A stretch of 64,000 nt of DNA from Spirosoma arboris (GTDB lineage: Bacteria; Bacteroidota; Bacteroidia; Cytophagales; Spirosomataceae), in the NCBI RefSeq assembly GCF_009754945.1, contig NZ_WPIN01000002.1, positions 372,001 to 436,000 of the forward strand, read 5' to 3'. This document shows positions 27,383-36,063 of the stretch, piece after piece. Numbering within the stretch: position 1 is the first letter of the stretch; every line of letters starts with the position of its first letter. The notes beneath the pieces were generated by a model that saw nothing but the letters and a program-made list of their open reading frames with translations, was not told the DNA's origin and searched no databases. The translations under genes were made by a program, and so were the position numbers.

Positions 27383-27772
27383 TTATATAGTAATCGTATA
27401 GCTAAGCTTAATCTCATCGCCCGCCATGCCGCGAAACCCCCAGTTATGCGCCGGACTTTCCAGAATGCAGATTTCGAGGTCTGTAACAGCCAGGCCAATT
27501 TGTTCGCAGATACGGGCGTAGAGTAAATGGATCAGCTTCTTTTTAGTTTCTACCGTACGACCTTCTATCATTATGAATTCCAGAATCAGATAGCGTTCCG
27601 AAGCGGTGGCTGGCCTGAAAAAATCGTCGTTTTCAAGATAGAAAAAACGGTGTGCTCGTTTGTCGACAGGAAATTGAAGTGCCTCCACAACGCAGGAATG
27701 AATCACCTCAGAAAGCTGATTGCGGATAGGGAGCAAGTACTCCCGAACCCCATAAATTTTCACCTGGCTCAC
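27383..27772 (-). CDS. Tautomerase-family protein
   Basis: A 129-residue protein of the 4-oxalocrotonate-tautomerase superfamily (Tautomerase_2-like). The family sign is the C-terminal HNWGFRGMAGDE together with the ASERYLILEFIMIEGRTVETKK segment. The classic enzymes use an N-terminal proline after Met removal; here residue 2 is Ser, so canonical proline catalysis looks unlikely and the activity is open. It is followed three bases later by the DUF167 gene. Confidence 0.85.
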   Translation of the reverse strand: MSQVKIYGVREYLLPIRNQLSEVIHSCVVEALQFPVDKRAHRFFYLENDDFFRPATASERYLILEFIMIEGRTVETKKKLIHLLYARICEQIGLAVTDLEICILESPAHNWGFRGMAGDEIKLSYTITI

Positions 27773-27886
27773 TTCTCTTTAGTAATTATGGGGTTCGGGC
27801 TTTATTTTACGATGCCGTTAGGGGTCAATTAACCACAACTCACGCTAGTTATTAGTACCTCTCTACTTTGATATGATGCAATAACC

Positions 27887-27917
27887 TTATCAGGACTTCC
27901 TGCGAAAGTCCTGATAA
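27887..27917. terminator. Hairpin after the NAD-dependent sugar reductase-like gene
   Basis: A perfect 12-bp stem (27887-27898 with 27906-27917) and a seven-base loop, four bases after the stop codon of the minus-strand gene ending at 27921. Either a terminator or a small inverted repeat. Confidence 0.65.
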
Positions 27918-27920
27918 TAA

Positions 27921-28820
27921 CTACTTCAGTTGCTTCGCCAGCACTTCAATACCCTCTTCGAAGGTACGCGGATCATAACCGAGTACTGTACGGGCTTTAT
28001 CCAGAATGAAACCTGTACGCGGAGGCCGACGAGCCACTTGTGTAAACGTCGACGCATCAGCCTGCGTAATCAGCGACTTATCGAGACCGAAATAATCGGC
28101 TGTTTTAATGGCCATCTCGTAAGGTGTCAGGACTTCTTTACCTGAGATATTAAAAATACCTTCGGCTTCCTGATCAGCAATAAGGTAGCAACCCATAGCG
28201 AGGTCTTCGGCAAGGGTTGGGCTGCGCCACTGATCGGTTACAACTTTAATCGTCTTACCATCTTCCAGTGATTTCTTCACCCACAAAATGATGTTGCTCC
28301 GGCTCATATCGTGCGCAATGCCATACACAAGTACGGTTCGGGCAATGGCCCATCGTAGGTCGGAATGCTTAACAGCTGATTCGCCGGCCTGTTTACTCCA
28401 GCCGTAAAAGCTGATTGGATTGGCTTCGGCAGTTTCGTCGTAAGGACCAGCAGCCCCGTCGAAAATAAAATCAGTCGAAACATGGACCAGAAAGGCATCT
28501 ATCGACCGGCAGGCTTCAATGATATATTCAACCGCTGAGACGTTCTGAGCCCAGCAGGCATCTTTCTGAATTTCACACTTATCCACATCGGTCATAGCTG
28601 CCCCGTGGATAACTACGTCTGGCTTCACATCCGCAATCACATCCAGCACCTGTTGACGATCCGTAATGTCCATCGATCGATACGTATAGCCTTCTGAAAA
28701 CGGCAAACGGTTATCACCTCGTGCTGTAGCCGTTAATTCAACATTAGGTTGCTTCGTAAGCAAGCCGACTAATTTCTGGCCTAGTAGCCCATTGGCACCA
28801 GTGAGAAGAATTTTTTTCAT
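27921..28820 (-). CDS. SDR-family NAD(P)-dependent reductase (RmlD-like)
   Basis: A 299-residue extended short-chain dehydrogenase. The Rossmann motif TGANGLLGQKL is at 7-17 and the catalytic YGWSKQAGE (YxxxK) follows STDFIFDGAAGPYDE. The substrate side, FNISGKEVLTPYEMA and RRPPRTGFILDKAR, is that of dTDP-4-dehydrorhamnose reductase and related proteins. No other rhamnose genes are nearby, so the substrate is not certain. It is the last gene of a run with the cyclophilin (36-bp gap) and ABC ATPase genes. Confidence 0.87.
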   Translation of the reverse strand: MKKILLTGANGLLGQKLVGLLTKQPNVELTATARGDNRLPFSEGYTYRSMDITDRQQVLDVIADVKPDVVIHGAAMTDVDKCEIQKDACWAQNVSAVEYIIEACRSIDAFLVHVSTDFIFDGAAGPYDETAEANPISFYGWSKQAGESAVKHSDLRWAIARTVLVYGIAHDMSRSNIILWVKKSLEDGKTIKVVTDQWRSPTLAEDLAMGCYLIADQEAEGIFNISGKEVLTPYEMAIKTADYFGLDKSLITQADASTFTQVARRPPRTGFILDKARTVLGYDPRTFEEGIEVLAKQLK

Positions 28821-28856
28821 AATGTTTTGGCTCAGATAGGCACTGGCTGTTTGAGC

Positions 28857-29558
28857 CTAAAATTTATATCCGTATTGCTTTGTAATTTTCTTTTTCTTCA
28901 CCCAATCACCCGTCATCGTCATACGAACATCTCGGTCAGGGCGATCCAGTTCATTACGAGGCTGCTTGGCAACACTGTCAACAATGGCCAGTCCATCAAT
29001 TACTTCGCCAAAAACTGTGTAGTTTCCATCTAAATGCGGAGCCCCGCCAAGGGTCTTGTAAACCTGCTTTTGTTCGTCGGTTGGCAAACGCCCTTTCATC
29101 GTTTGAATCCGATCCATTTGCTTTTGCAGACCTGCATCGTCCCAAACGCGCCCTTGTACAATATAAAACTGGCAACCACTCGATGCTTTTTCAGGATTAC
29201 CATCACGGGCTGCTGCCAATGCGCCTTTTTTATGAAAAAGCGATGGGACAAATTCAGCCGGAATTTTATAGCCTACATCGCCATTACCAAGTGGCTGGTC
29301 GGCCTTAGCCTTCCGTGAGTTTGGATCGCCCCCCTGAATCATGAACAATGGAATAATGCGATGAAACAGAAGGCTATCGTAAAACTTTTGATTGACGAGT
29401 TTAATAAAGTTCTCCTTATGCTGTGGGGTTTGGTCATACAGCACAAGCCGCATGGTACCAAAGGTTGTATTGAGCGAAACGAGGTAATCCTTCTTTTTCC
29501 GGTTTTGGGCCATCGAAAGGGCAGGAATCAATAAAAACAAGAGTAAAAATTTGCGCAT
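28857..29558 (-). CDS. Cyclophilin-type peptidyl-prolyl isomerase, exported
   Basis: A 233-residue protein with a signal peptide (MRKFLLLFLLIPALSMAQ), so it acts in the periplasm on proline bonds during folding. The cyclophilin core has FHRIIPLFMIQGGDP (the catalytic Arg in FHR) and GCQFYIVQGRVWDD. An insert of about 30 residues follows (LQKQMDRIQTMKGRLPTDEQ), and then YTVFGEVIDGLAIVDSVAK. A start 11 codons earlier (29591) would overlap the upstream ABC gene and hide the signal peptide; the ATG chosen fits better. Confidence 0.92.
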   Translation of the reverse strand: MRKFLLLFLLIPALSMAQNRKKKDYLVSLNTTFGTMRLVLYDQTPQHKENFIKLVNQKFYDSLLFHRIIPLFMIQGGDPNSRKAKADQPLGNGDVGYKIPAEFVPSLFHKKGALAAARDGNPEKASSGCQFYIVQGRVWDDAGLQKQMDRIQTMKGRLPTDEQKQVYKTLGGAPHLDGNYTVFGEVIDGLAIVDSVAKQPRNELDRPDRDVRMTMTGDWVKKKKITKQYGYKF

Positions 29559-29580
29559 AAATAAACCGTAAATAACGCCC

Positions 29581-30207
29581 TTAAAGGACAACCCTATTTT
29601 GGAATGCGTCTTTTAGACGTTGATCGTGGGTAACAACAATCAGACTAGCCCCAATTTGCTCCGATTGTTCGCGCAGGAGTTGTACAACACGATTCGTATT
29701 TTCATCGTCGAGGCTCGATGTGGGTTCATCGGCCAGGATAACGTCAGGTTGATTCATAACGGCCCGTGCAATACTCACACGCTGTTGTTCACCCTGGCTA
29801 AGTTGGTTCGTTTTCTTATTGAGTTGTTCGCTGAAACCCAGTTGAGAAGCCAGCTCCTTCGCCCGATTTTTATCCTGCGACTTGTTCGCCAGATAATTTG
29901 CCATCAGCAGGTTATCCATAACTGATAAGGCACTGACAAAGTGAGGCTTCTGGTATACGATACCTACATGTTTAGCTCGAAAAGCGGCCGTTTCGGCCAC
30001 GCTCAGTTTTGTCAGGTCAATTTTATCAATAACCACCGAGCCACTTTTGGGCTTTAGCAGTAAGGCCAATAAATGAAGGAATGTAGTTTTCCCGGTACCA
30101 GACCTTCCTAAAATTAGAAGAGCTTCGCGATTAGCACATTGGACATCAGGAAACGTAAACTGTTTCGCAGGACCGTATTCAAACGTGAGTTGGTTCGTTG
30201 CCAGCAT
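29581..30207 (-). CDS. ABC transporter ATP-binding protein (LolD/MacB-type), no permease nearby
   Basis: A 208-residue ATPase. Walker A GRSGTGKTT, the Q-loop VYQKP, signature LSQGEQQR, Walker B VILADEPTSSLD and the H-loop VVTHDQ are all present. The short length and the EPTSSLDD sequence fit the LolD/FtsE/MacB group, which work with permeases in lipoprotein release, cell division or efflux. No permease gene is adjacent; the next gene is a cyclophilin 22 bp away. An in-frame ATG at 30240 would add 11 residues without domain homology. Confidence 0.88.
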   Translation of the reverse strand: MLATNQLTFEYGPAKQFTFPDVQCANREALLILGRSGTGKTTFLHLLALLLKPKSGSVVIDKIDLTKLSVAETAAFRAKHVGIVYQKPHFVSALSVMDNLLMANYLANKSQDKNRAKELASQLGFSEQLNKKTNQLSQGEQQRVSIARAVMNQPDVILADEPTSSLDDENTNRVVQLLREQSEQIGASLIVVTHDQRLKDAFQNRVVL

Positions 30208-30320
30208 CAGATTCAGGCGAGTATCCACAAAAATAGGCAAAAGTTGTAATTCTTCCCCTTTTAGGAGGGATACTCCTCGCTACTCTTGCTATCAATGGCT
30301 CATTAACCCTTGACTTGTTA

Positions 30321-30641
30321 CTATTCGTCGCTGGAAAGGAAGCCAACTACGCCAAATAGCATGGTTCCTATAATCTTGGGGCCAAACTTTTTTCCAGTAA
30401 ATCGGCCAAATTCACTCATCCATTTGGTTGTTTCCACAACCTTATCTCCGGTTTCTCTTAAGGCGTCCGTTGCTTCTTTACCGGCATTTCTCTTTGTGAA
30501 ATACATGACAGGTGCACTTATACCAGCGACAGAAATACCTAACAGCGTTCCTGCCACCGCGCCTATAGTACCGGATACCTCTTTACTTGACTCCTCCCAC
30601 TGCTTCCATTTTTCTTCAAAATCATAGTCATTTGCGTTCAT
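30321..30641 (-). CDS. Small membrane protein, unknown
   Basis: A 106-residue protein I do not recognise. It starts with a polar, Trp-rich helix (FEEKWKQWEESSKE), followed by a Gly/Ala-rich hydrophobic segment (about 22-47, TIGAVAGTLLGISVAGISAP), a charged amphipathic middle with GKEATDALRETGDKVVE, and a second short hydrophobic end (IIGTMLFGVVGFL). This looks like a two-helix inner-membrane protein. It stands between the ABC ATPase and DUF1330-like genes in the same direction, with wide gaps. The opposite strand is also open over the same bases, but the minus-strand product is the more protein-like. Confidence 0.6.
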   Translation of the reverse strand: MNANDYDFEEKWKQWEESSKEVSGTIGAVAGTLLGISVAGISAPVMYFTKRNAGKEATDALRETGDKVVETTKWMSEFGRFTGKKFGPKIIGTMLFGVVGFLSSDE

Positions 30642-30728
30642 GGCTTATCTGATGTTTAAATGAAGGAAAAGTGACGGCTAGATGTAGCTAACTGTTGACG
30701 GCAACTAATTTCAGCAAAATTTTTGTCG

Positions 30729-31031
30729 TTATAATTTTATCCCTTGAATTAAAATTGATGTCTTAATTGATTGATCCTTAAGGTGCAAAAAATTCTTACG
30801 ATCTTCATCCCGCATGAAGTTTCCAAAATCTTGTTCTGACTCAAATTTTACAAGGTGTATTTCGTAGGGTTTGTCAATATGATGTTCAATGAAAGAGTTA
30901 TCTACAGGCCTTACTCTTAGCAGAAGTTGGCCGTTATATTTTGCAATTATTGGAATGGCAATGTCTTCAAACTGATGAAATACAGACTCCTGGCCTTCTT
31001 TGATGTAAATTAATTGCGTTATGTAGATCAT
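30729..31031 (-). CDS. DUF1330-like protein
   Basis: A 100-residue protein with a ferredoxin-like pattern: MIYITQLIYIKEGQESVFHQFEDI at the start, then NGQLLLRVRPVD, IHLVKFESEQDFGNFM and LKDQSIKTSILIQG. This spacing is that of the DUF1330/antibiotic-biosynthesis-monooxygenase-like dimeric alpha/beta barrels. The function is unknown. An in-frame start at 31127 would add 32 Cys-rich residues without similarity to the fold; the later ATG is preferred. Confidence 0.7.
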   Translation of the reverse strand: MIYITQLIYIKEGQESVFHQFEDIAIPIIAKYNGQLLLRVRPVDNSFIEHHIDKPYEIHLVKFESEQDFGNFMRDEDRKNFLHLKDQSIKTSILIQGIKL

Positions 31032-31175
31032 TTTTTCTATGAATTTTAACGTTCCGATCATTCCACTCAACATTCGTGGGAGTTGGTAGCACTGGAAGCA
31101 AGTTAGAAAAACGCATTTTACTGTCACATAGGCCCAATCAGGAATTTTCGCCGGACGCTAAATGTATACTACCTA

Positions 31176-31808
31176 ATGGGCGCTGAGCTACATTCTACTA
31201 ATACAGTATTCCTTTTGCATAAACCATCAATTCTATTGAAACGCCTTGTTCTGTTTGCTTCCGGTTCTGGCTCAAATGCCGAAAAAATTGCCGATTATTT
31301 CGCGGGTAACACCGAAGTCGAGATTTCGCTGATTGTGTCGAACAACCCCAAAGCAGGCGTTATCGAACGTGCCAGACGTTTGCATATACCCGTTTTACTC
31401 TTCGACCGGACAACTTTTTACAATACTAATCGCATTACTCAACTCCTTCTTAACCAATCTGTTGATCTGATCGTACTAGCGGGTTTCATGTGGCTGATGC
31501 CGGGCGATTTAGTGCGGGCATTTCCAAATAAAATTATTAACATTCACCCGGCTTTATTACCTAAATTTGGTGGAAAGGGGATGTATGGGCATTTTGTTCA
31601 TGAAGCCGTTGTGGCAGCCGGAGAAACTGAATCCGGCATCACAATTCACTACGTGAACGAACATTACGACGAAGGGCAAATTATTTTCCAGGCCAATTGT
31701 CCGGTTGCACCAACCGATACGCCCGACGATGTAGCTAAAAAAGTACAGATACTGGAGCACGAACATTATCCGAGAATAACCGCAGAAGTACTATCGGGAA
31801 CGATTTAA
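31176..31808 (+). CDS. purN: Phosphoribosylglycinamide formyltransferase
   Basis: Third step of purine synthesis: transfers a formyl group from 10-formyl-THF to GAR. The nucleotide-binding FASGSGSNAE is at about 28-37, and the catalytic Asn-His-Asp triad is visible as Asn122 and His124 in NIHPALLPK and Asp165 in HYDEGQIIF. The family usually starts a few residues before the FASGSGSN strand, so translation may begin at TTG 31236 instead of the ATG given; the 20 extra residues look unstructured. The gene is followed ten bases later by a lipoprotein gene. Confidence 0.93.
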   Translation: MGAELHSTNTVFLLHKPSILLKRLVLFASGSGSNAEKIADYFAGNTEVEISLIVSNNPKAGVIERARRLHIPVLLFDRTTFYNTNRITQLLLNQSVDLIVLAGFMWLMPGDLVRAFPNKIINIHPALLPKFGGKGMYGHFVHEAVVAAGETESGITIHYVNEHYDEGQIIFQANCPVAPTDTPDDVAKKVQILEHEHYPRITAEVLSGTI

Positions 31809-31818
31809 ACGAGCAATT

Positions 31819-32217
31819 ATGAACAGAATAGCTACATTTCTCGTGTTGGTATTAGCCTTAACAGGCTGTTTTCAACCCATTGTTTTCCTAAATCATAAGA
31901 CTCATTACCCGGTCGATGTATTCTATGACAACCAACGGCCCGATCGCCCGTTTGCACCCATGCAAGACCTGGAAGTAAAGGGCGAAGTTCCCCTGACCCA
32001 ACGGCAATCGAGTAACCAGCGTATGGTTAGTCGGGGAAACGATATGCAGCAAAAAGAGTTGATGTTAGCCCGCCTGACTATGCAGGCCAAGAAGCTTGGG
32101 GCCGATGCGCTGGTAGCGGTAAAGTATACGTACTACACCTCGACAACCGATAACGGCTATCTAATGACTGGCGTAGCGGTAAAGTATAAAAAAGAAGAAG
32201 AGACTACCGCCAATTAA
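31819..32217 (+). CDS. Small lipoprotein, unknown function
   Basis: A 132-residue lipoprotein: signal sequence with lipobox LTGC, Cys at about residue 17. The C-terminal part (KKLGADALVAVKYTYYTSTT...TGVAVKYKK) recalls the strand pattern of small YbjQ-like or DUF4156-type proteins in which GADA(L/V) precedes beta strands, but I would not name a family. It is ten bases downstream of purN, and a strong bidirectional hairpin ends the unit. Confidence 0.75.
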   Translation: MNRIATFLVLVLALTGCFQPIVFLNHKTHYPVDVFYDNQRPDRPFAPMQDLEVKGEVPLTQRQSSNQRMVSRGNDMQQKELMLARLTMQAKKLGADALVAVKYTYYTSTTDNGYLMTGVAVKYKKEEETTAN

Positions 32218-32250
32218 CGAAGCCCGCCAAACTGTTTGGCGGGCTTCGTT
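32216..32250. terminator. Bidirectional hairpin terminator
   Basis: A perfect 16-bp stem (32216-32231 with 32235-32250) with a three-base loop between convergent genes, overlapping the stop codon of the lipoprotein gene. AT-rich sequence follows on both sides. Confidence 0.85.
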
Positions 32251-32267
32251 AATTTATATAGAAAACA

Positions 32268-32501
32268 TTATTTAACTTCCTCGTAGTCAACGTAATCCCC
32301 GCCCTTATACCGCGAACTACTTTCTTTTGGCGAGCGATTATCTACCCGAATATCACCTTCCCGGCGACCTCCCCGACCAGCGGTCTGCTGCTTCTGTTGC
32401 TTAATCAACTGGCGGCCAACTAATAAATAAAATACAAATCGTCGTACCGGCGGTACGAACAAAATAATGAGGGTGATGATAAACAGATATTTTAGCAACA
32501 T
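32268..32501 (-). CDS. DUF4834 family membrane protein
   Basis: A 77-residue protein with one N-terminal TM helix (LLKYLFIITLIILFVPPV), then a basic stretch and a polar tail rich in Gly, Arg and Ser ending GGDYVDYEEVK. This matches the small DUF4834 family found across Bacteroidota; the function is unknown. It is monocistronic, with a terminator 18 bp after its stop. Confidence 0.85.
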   Translation of the reverse strand: MLLKYLFIITLIILFVPPVRRFVFYLLVGRQLIKQQKQQTAGRGGRREGDIRVDNRSPKESSSRYKGGDYVDYEEVK

Positions 32502-32631
32502 ATCAGGGTGTCGTTAATACTCAATAAACGTCAGGTTGGGCCGTTTAGTTTTCCTTTACGTTAGACGGTTCTTATTCGGGTTGACCGGTCTATGGCCCAC
32601 TTCTGTAAAACGCAGGCGTACCTAAATCCTA

Positions 32632-34185
32632 CTAATATCCGTATAGCGCTTTTGCAGCTGCTTCGTATTTATCTCCTGCCGACCATTGTGGGCGCATGGG
32701 TCGATTAGCAATCAGACGAGCCGAATGGGCATACGCCTGACAGAATCGGAGCACATAATTAAAGTTCAATGATTCGGGGTTGTCGATAGCCTGATGGTAG
32801 TATTTTGCGATTGCGGCATCAAACGATTTAAGCCCCGGCGCAAAGTCTGGGGCAGGGATTCCTTTAACGGCAAAATTCACGTTATCCGACCGGTCAAATA
32901 ATCCTTGCTCTGGAGCAGGCTCAGCAAAGACGTTCAAGCCGAACGCTTTAGCTCCCGCTTCGATTTCGGCTTTTGCTCCCGTCCGCTCAAGGCCAATAAT
33001 TGATATAATAGTTGTGTCGCTATACCCCGCACCATCGGTATTCAGATCAAAAACGGTTTGTTTTAACGGCACTAATGGATGCTCCGCATAGTATCTACTG
33101 CCTAATAATCCGACTTCTTCACCCGTTAAGGCCAACACGAGTATAGATCGGCTGGGACGCTGCAATGTCAACGCCTTGGCTGCTTCCAGAATCGCCACTG
33201 TGCCTATTCCATTATCGCGCGCGCCATTAAAAATACTGTCGGTAGGTTGATAGGGACTACCACCTTGTTTACCGACGCCCACATGATCAAAGTGAGCAGA
33301 TAGCACAACGTATTCATCTTTCAGCTTAGGGTCAGTGCCTTCAATAATGCCAGCCACATTAGACGAGATCGCACTGGTACGTATCCGTCCCGATGTTTGA
33401 AACGAGATATGCTGTCCCCCCTCTTTCAGTTGTTTGTATTTGTTGTTGGCGTTATTAATCCACAAATGGGCTATGGGCGAGGCACTATTATCGCCCGTTG
33501 CAATACTCATTTGTTCACGATTGAGATACTGGCTTACTAAGCCCCACGGAGTCGGTTCGCTATAGAGTTCAATCAGAGCAGCAGCCCCTTTTTCACTCGC
33601 CAGTTTCCGTTTTGTTGCCGATGCGCCGAAGATTTCGCGGGGACTTTTCGCATCGGGCGAACCACCTTGTGCTATCAAGATCCGCCCTTTCACATCACGA
33701 CCTTTGTAGCCGTCTTCGCCATCGGTCAGGCCGTAACCCACATACACGACCTCGCCTGAAATAGACGTTGGACCACCTGCCATCACTAGAATGTCTTTGC
33801 CAAGCAGAAGCGTGTCTTTACCCACAACCATTGTTGCCATACTGGCAGCCTTAACGCGTTCAAATGGAATGGATTGTAGATAATCCTGCTGACTACCAGT
33901 CATCACAGCGGGCTTCAGGCCCATCAGTCGAAACTGCTCAGCTATATACCGTGCAGCAACTCGGTTTCCCTGTTCACCTGTCCGGCGCCCCTCCAGTTCA
34001 TCGGAAGCCAGAAAGCGCATGTGCGCTTCAACCTCAGTGCGGGACATGGTAAATTCAGGAAATTTCGGTGTAGCAGCTATTTTTTTAGCAGATGAACCAG
34101 CCTTGACAGCCTGGGCTTGCACCTGCATTGTAGTGGTGCTCAGAACGATGGCTATCAATAAACGTATTGTAGACGGTGTTTGCAT
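32632..34185 (-). CDS. M28-family zinc metallopeptidase with PA domain
   Basis: A 517-residue exported peptidase. The signal peptide ends near MQVQAQ. An inserted protease-associated domain holds GYGLTDGEDGYKGRDVKGRI. The zinc site of the M28 family is visible in order: His and Asp in VLSAHFDHVG, the bridging Asp in GARDNGIGT, the Glu pair in LTGEEVGLLGS, Asp in DLNTDGAG, and a late His (KYYHQAIDN). It probably releases N-terminal amino acids in the periplasm or outside. It is monocistronic; a TACTTTTA box on its strand lies about 20 bp before the start codon. Confidence 0.92.
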   Translation of the reverse strand: MQTPSTIRLLIAIVLSTTTMQVQAQAVKAGSSAKKIAATPKFPEFTMSRTEVEAHMRFLASDELEGRRTGEQGNRVAARYIAEQFRLMGLKPAVMTGSQQDYLQSIPFERVKAASMATMVVGKDTLLLGKDILVMAGGPTSISGEVVYVGYGLTDGEDGYKGRDVKGRILIAQGGSPDAKSPREIFGASATKRKLASEKGAAALIELYSEPTPWGLVSQYLNREQMSIATGDNSASPIAHLWINNANNKYKQLKEGGQHISFQTSGRIRTSAISSNVAGIIEGTDPKLKDEYVVLSAHFDHVGVGKQGGSPYQPTDSIFNGARDNGIGTVAILEAAKALTLQRPSRSILVLALTGEEVGLLGSRYYAEHPLVPLKQTVFDLNTDGAGYSDTTIISIIGLERTGAKAEIEAGAKAFGLNVFAEPAPEQGLFDRSDNVNFAVKGIPAPDFAPGLKSFDAAIAKYYHQAIDNPESLNFNYVLRFCQAYAHSARLIANRPMRPQWSAGDKYEAAAKALYGY

Positions 34186-34204
34186 GATGATTGAGTTTCA
34201 CCTG

Positions 34205-34212
34205 TAAAAGTA
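34205..34212 (-). promoter_or_regulatory. Promoter -7 box (TACTTTTA) of the M28 peptidase gene
   Basis: Seven of eight bases match TAnnTTTG on the minus strand, about 20 bp ahead of the start codon. It faces away from a perfect box at 34262-34269, giving a divergent promoter pair. Confidence 0.4.
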
Positions 34213-34261
34213 CGAAAACCCAATGATTCACTCATCGTCCAGCCATCTCAGCGAATTTCAG

Positions 34262-34269
34262 TACTTTTG
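34262..34269 (+). promoter_or_regulatory. Bacteroidota -7 promoter box (TACTTTTG)
   Basis: Exact TAnnTTTG match, 66 bp before the ATG of the polytopic membrane protein. Confidence 0.55.
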
Positions 34270-34277
34270 TAGCGGTT

Positions 34278-34324
34278 AACCTTATAGATTTTTCAAACCA
34301 CAACGGCGGCCCGGCTATAAGGTT
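34278..34324 (+). promoter_or_regulatory. Leader hairpin before the polytopic membrane protein gene
   Basis: AACCTTATAG (34278-34287) pairs perfectly with CTATAAGGTT (34315-34324), enclosing 27 bases, between the promoter box and the ATG at 34336. In the mRNA it would fold in the 5' leader 11 bases ahead of the start codon. Confidence 0.4.
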
Positions 34325-34335
34325 TGGTCATTACT

Positions 34336-36063
34336 ATGCCTCCTCGTTCATCCTCCGAAAAAACCTATCTGCTCGTTGCCATTGGCTTATTGGTACTGTA
34401 CATTTCTCCATATATCTGGCTCGGCGAAGGTGCGCACTTAACGATTCATGATAACTTAGACAGTGATTTTCTGTACCTGTACCTCCTTAAGCTCACCAAA
34501 ACCGCATTTGATTTTGACCTAAAAACTGTCATTCTGAATATGATGAGTGGGGGGGCATTTCAGGGTATTCCGCGCTCAGCGTTTCGGACGGGACTGAATC
34601 TCGAGGTACTCTCATTTTGGCTGCTACCTCCTTACGCAGCCCAGGTAGTCAACTTCGCGGCTGTGCACGGCATTGGGTTTGTAGGCATGTATTTGCTGCT
34701 CAAAAAGCACGTCTTACCTGAACCCAATTGGGCGTTTACACGCGTTGCGCTGGCCTTTCTGTTTGCACTAGTGCCGTGTTACATTGTCCATGGTGCGTCG
34801 GTAACGGGACAACCGTTGTTGCTAGTTGCCTTTCTAAACTTGTTGCAGAAGCGCTCGCATTGGTCTGATTGGCTCATTATTGTCTTATTTCCCTTCTACT
34901 CCTTTTTCGTTTGGGCGGGTTTATTCATCTGCATTGCGCTGGGTGTAATTGGCTTAGTGAACATGCTTCGCCTTCGACAACTCAACTTGGGTTATATCAA
35001 CGGTCTGTTCCTGCTTGCACTCTTATATATAGCCAGCGAATGGGAATTGATTTACGGATTCATTAACCAGACGTATATCTCGCAACGTGTTGAGTTTGAT
35101 TATAGTCAATTGCGTTCCACCAAACTTGTGGACAGCCTGCGCCGAAGCATCGATTTATTCATTTGGCCGATGTTCAACACGGGTGCATTCTTTACCGCAG
35201 GAATTGTGATAGTAGCGGGCGTAAGTGCCTGGCGAGCCTATCGACGACAGGATTTTCGGGCTATGCGTTGGCTCATTGGTTTACCAATTCTGGCATTTGT
35301 CATTTGCCTGATTCACGGGTTTTATCACTACCTGGTTATCTGGCTTGGAGATAGTTCATTAGGGCTAAAGTTCCGGGTCTTTCAGTTCGACCGATTCTAT
35401 TTCCTGCTCCCGACGCTCTGGTTCTTCCTCTTCGCCGTAGCCTTGCGACAATTTCGGGCGAATGGGAGTTTGAGTCGATTATTTCTAGCCACACAGCTAG
35501 TGTTGATGATTTTCGCCAACAAAGAGTGGCGCATCAATATTGGGAAGATGACGGGCTCTATTACTGAAGCCAAACAGCCCTCTTTTCGGGCGTTTTTTGC
35601 AGAAAAGCAGTTTGCCCAAATCCGTGACTACATTGGTCGACCACAAGCTGATTACCGGGTTATTTGCCTGGGTATGCATCCATCCGTTGCACAGTTTAAT
35701 GGATTCTATACCCTGGATAGCTATCAGAACAACTACCCTCTCCCCTACAAATACGCTTTCCGGAAAATCATTGCGACCGAGTTAGCCAAAGGTACACGGC
35801 AAATGCGCGTTTATTACGACGCCTATGCCTGCCGGGCTTATCTCTACACAGCTGAGTTAGGCATGAATTATTTGTTTGGGAAGACACAAAACAAAACCGT
35901 CAATAACCTGCAAGTCAATACAGATGCATTAATTGCCCTGAATGGCCAATACGTGATTTCGGCCGTACCTATTCGCAATGCCGCAGCCAATCGCCTAAAG
36001 CTGGAGAAAGTGTTTGATGAACCCGAAAGTTACTGGCGTGTGTGGTTGTATAAGGTGGAGTAG
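34336..36063 (+). CDS. Polytopic membrane protein (DUF6044-like)
   Basis: A 575-residue inner-membrane protein with about 10-12 TM helices in the first 400 residues and a soluble C-terminal part of about 170 residues that ends in SYWRVWLYKVE. The early luminal loop HLTIHDNLDSDFLYLYLLK, with its acidic pair, resembles GT-C glycosyltransferase-like membrane proteins and the DUF6044 group (Bacillus YkoS relatives). A transferase role on polyprenol-linked sugars is an inference. A TTG-initiated frame four codons earlier exists; the ATG is preferred. It stands alone, with its own promoter and a leader hairpin. Confidence 0.75.
   Translation: MPPRSSSEKTYLLVAIGLLVLYISPYIWLGEGAHLTIHDNLDSDFLYLYLLKLTKTAFDFDLKTVILNMMSGGAFQGIPRSAFRTGLNLEVLSFWLLPPYAAQVVNFAAVHGIGFVGMYLLLKKHVLPEPNWAFTRVALAFLFALVPCYIVHGASVTGQPLLLVAFLNLLQKRSHWSDWLIIVLFPFYSFFVWAGLFICIALGVIGLVNMLRLRQLNLGYINGLFLLALLYIASEWELIYGFINQTYISQRVEFDYSQLRSTKLVDSLRRSIDLFIWPMFNTGAFFTAGIVIVAGVSAWRAYRRQDFRAMRWLIGLPILAFVICLIHGFYHYLVIWLGDSSLGLKFRVFQFDRFYFLLPTLWFFLFAVALRQFRANGSLSRLFLATQLVLMIFANKEWRINIGKMTGSITEAKQPSFRAFFAEKQFAQIRDYIGRPQADYRVICLGMHPSVAQFNGFYTLDSYQNNYPLPYKYAFRKIIATELAKGTRQMRVYYDAYACRAYLYTAELGMNYLFGKTQNKTVNNLQVNTDALIALNGQYVISAVPIRNAAANRLKLEKVFDEPESYWRVWLYKVE

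Noticed and set aside
30310..30627. 105-codon plus-strand frame opposite a small membrane protein gene
   Set aside because: The minus-strand frame has a plausible helix/TM layout and matches the direction of its neighbours; the plus-strand product has none.
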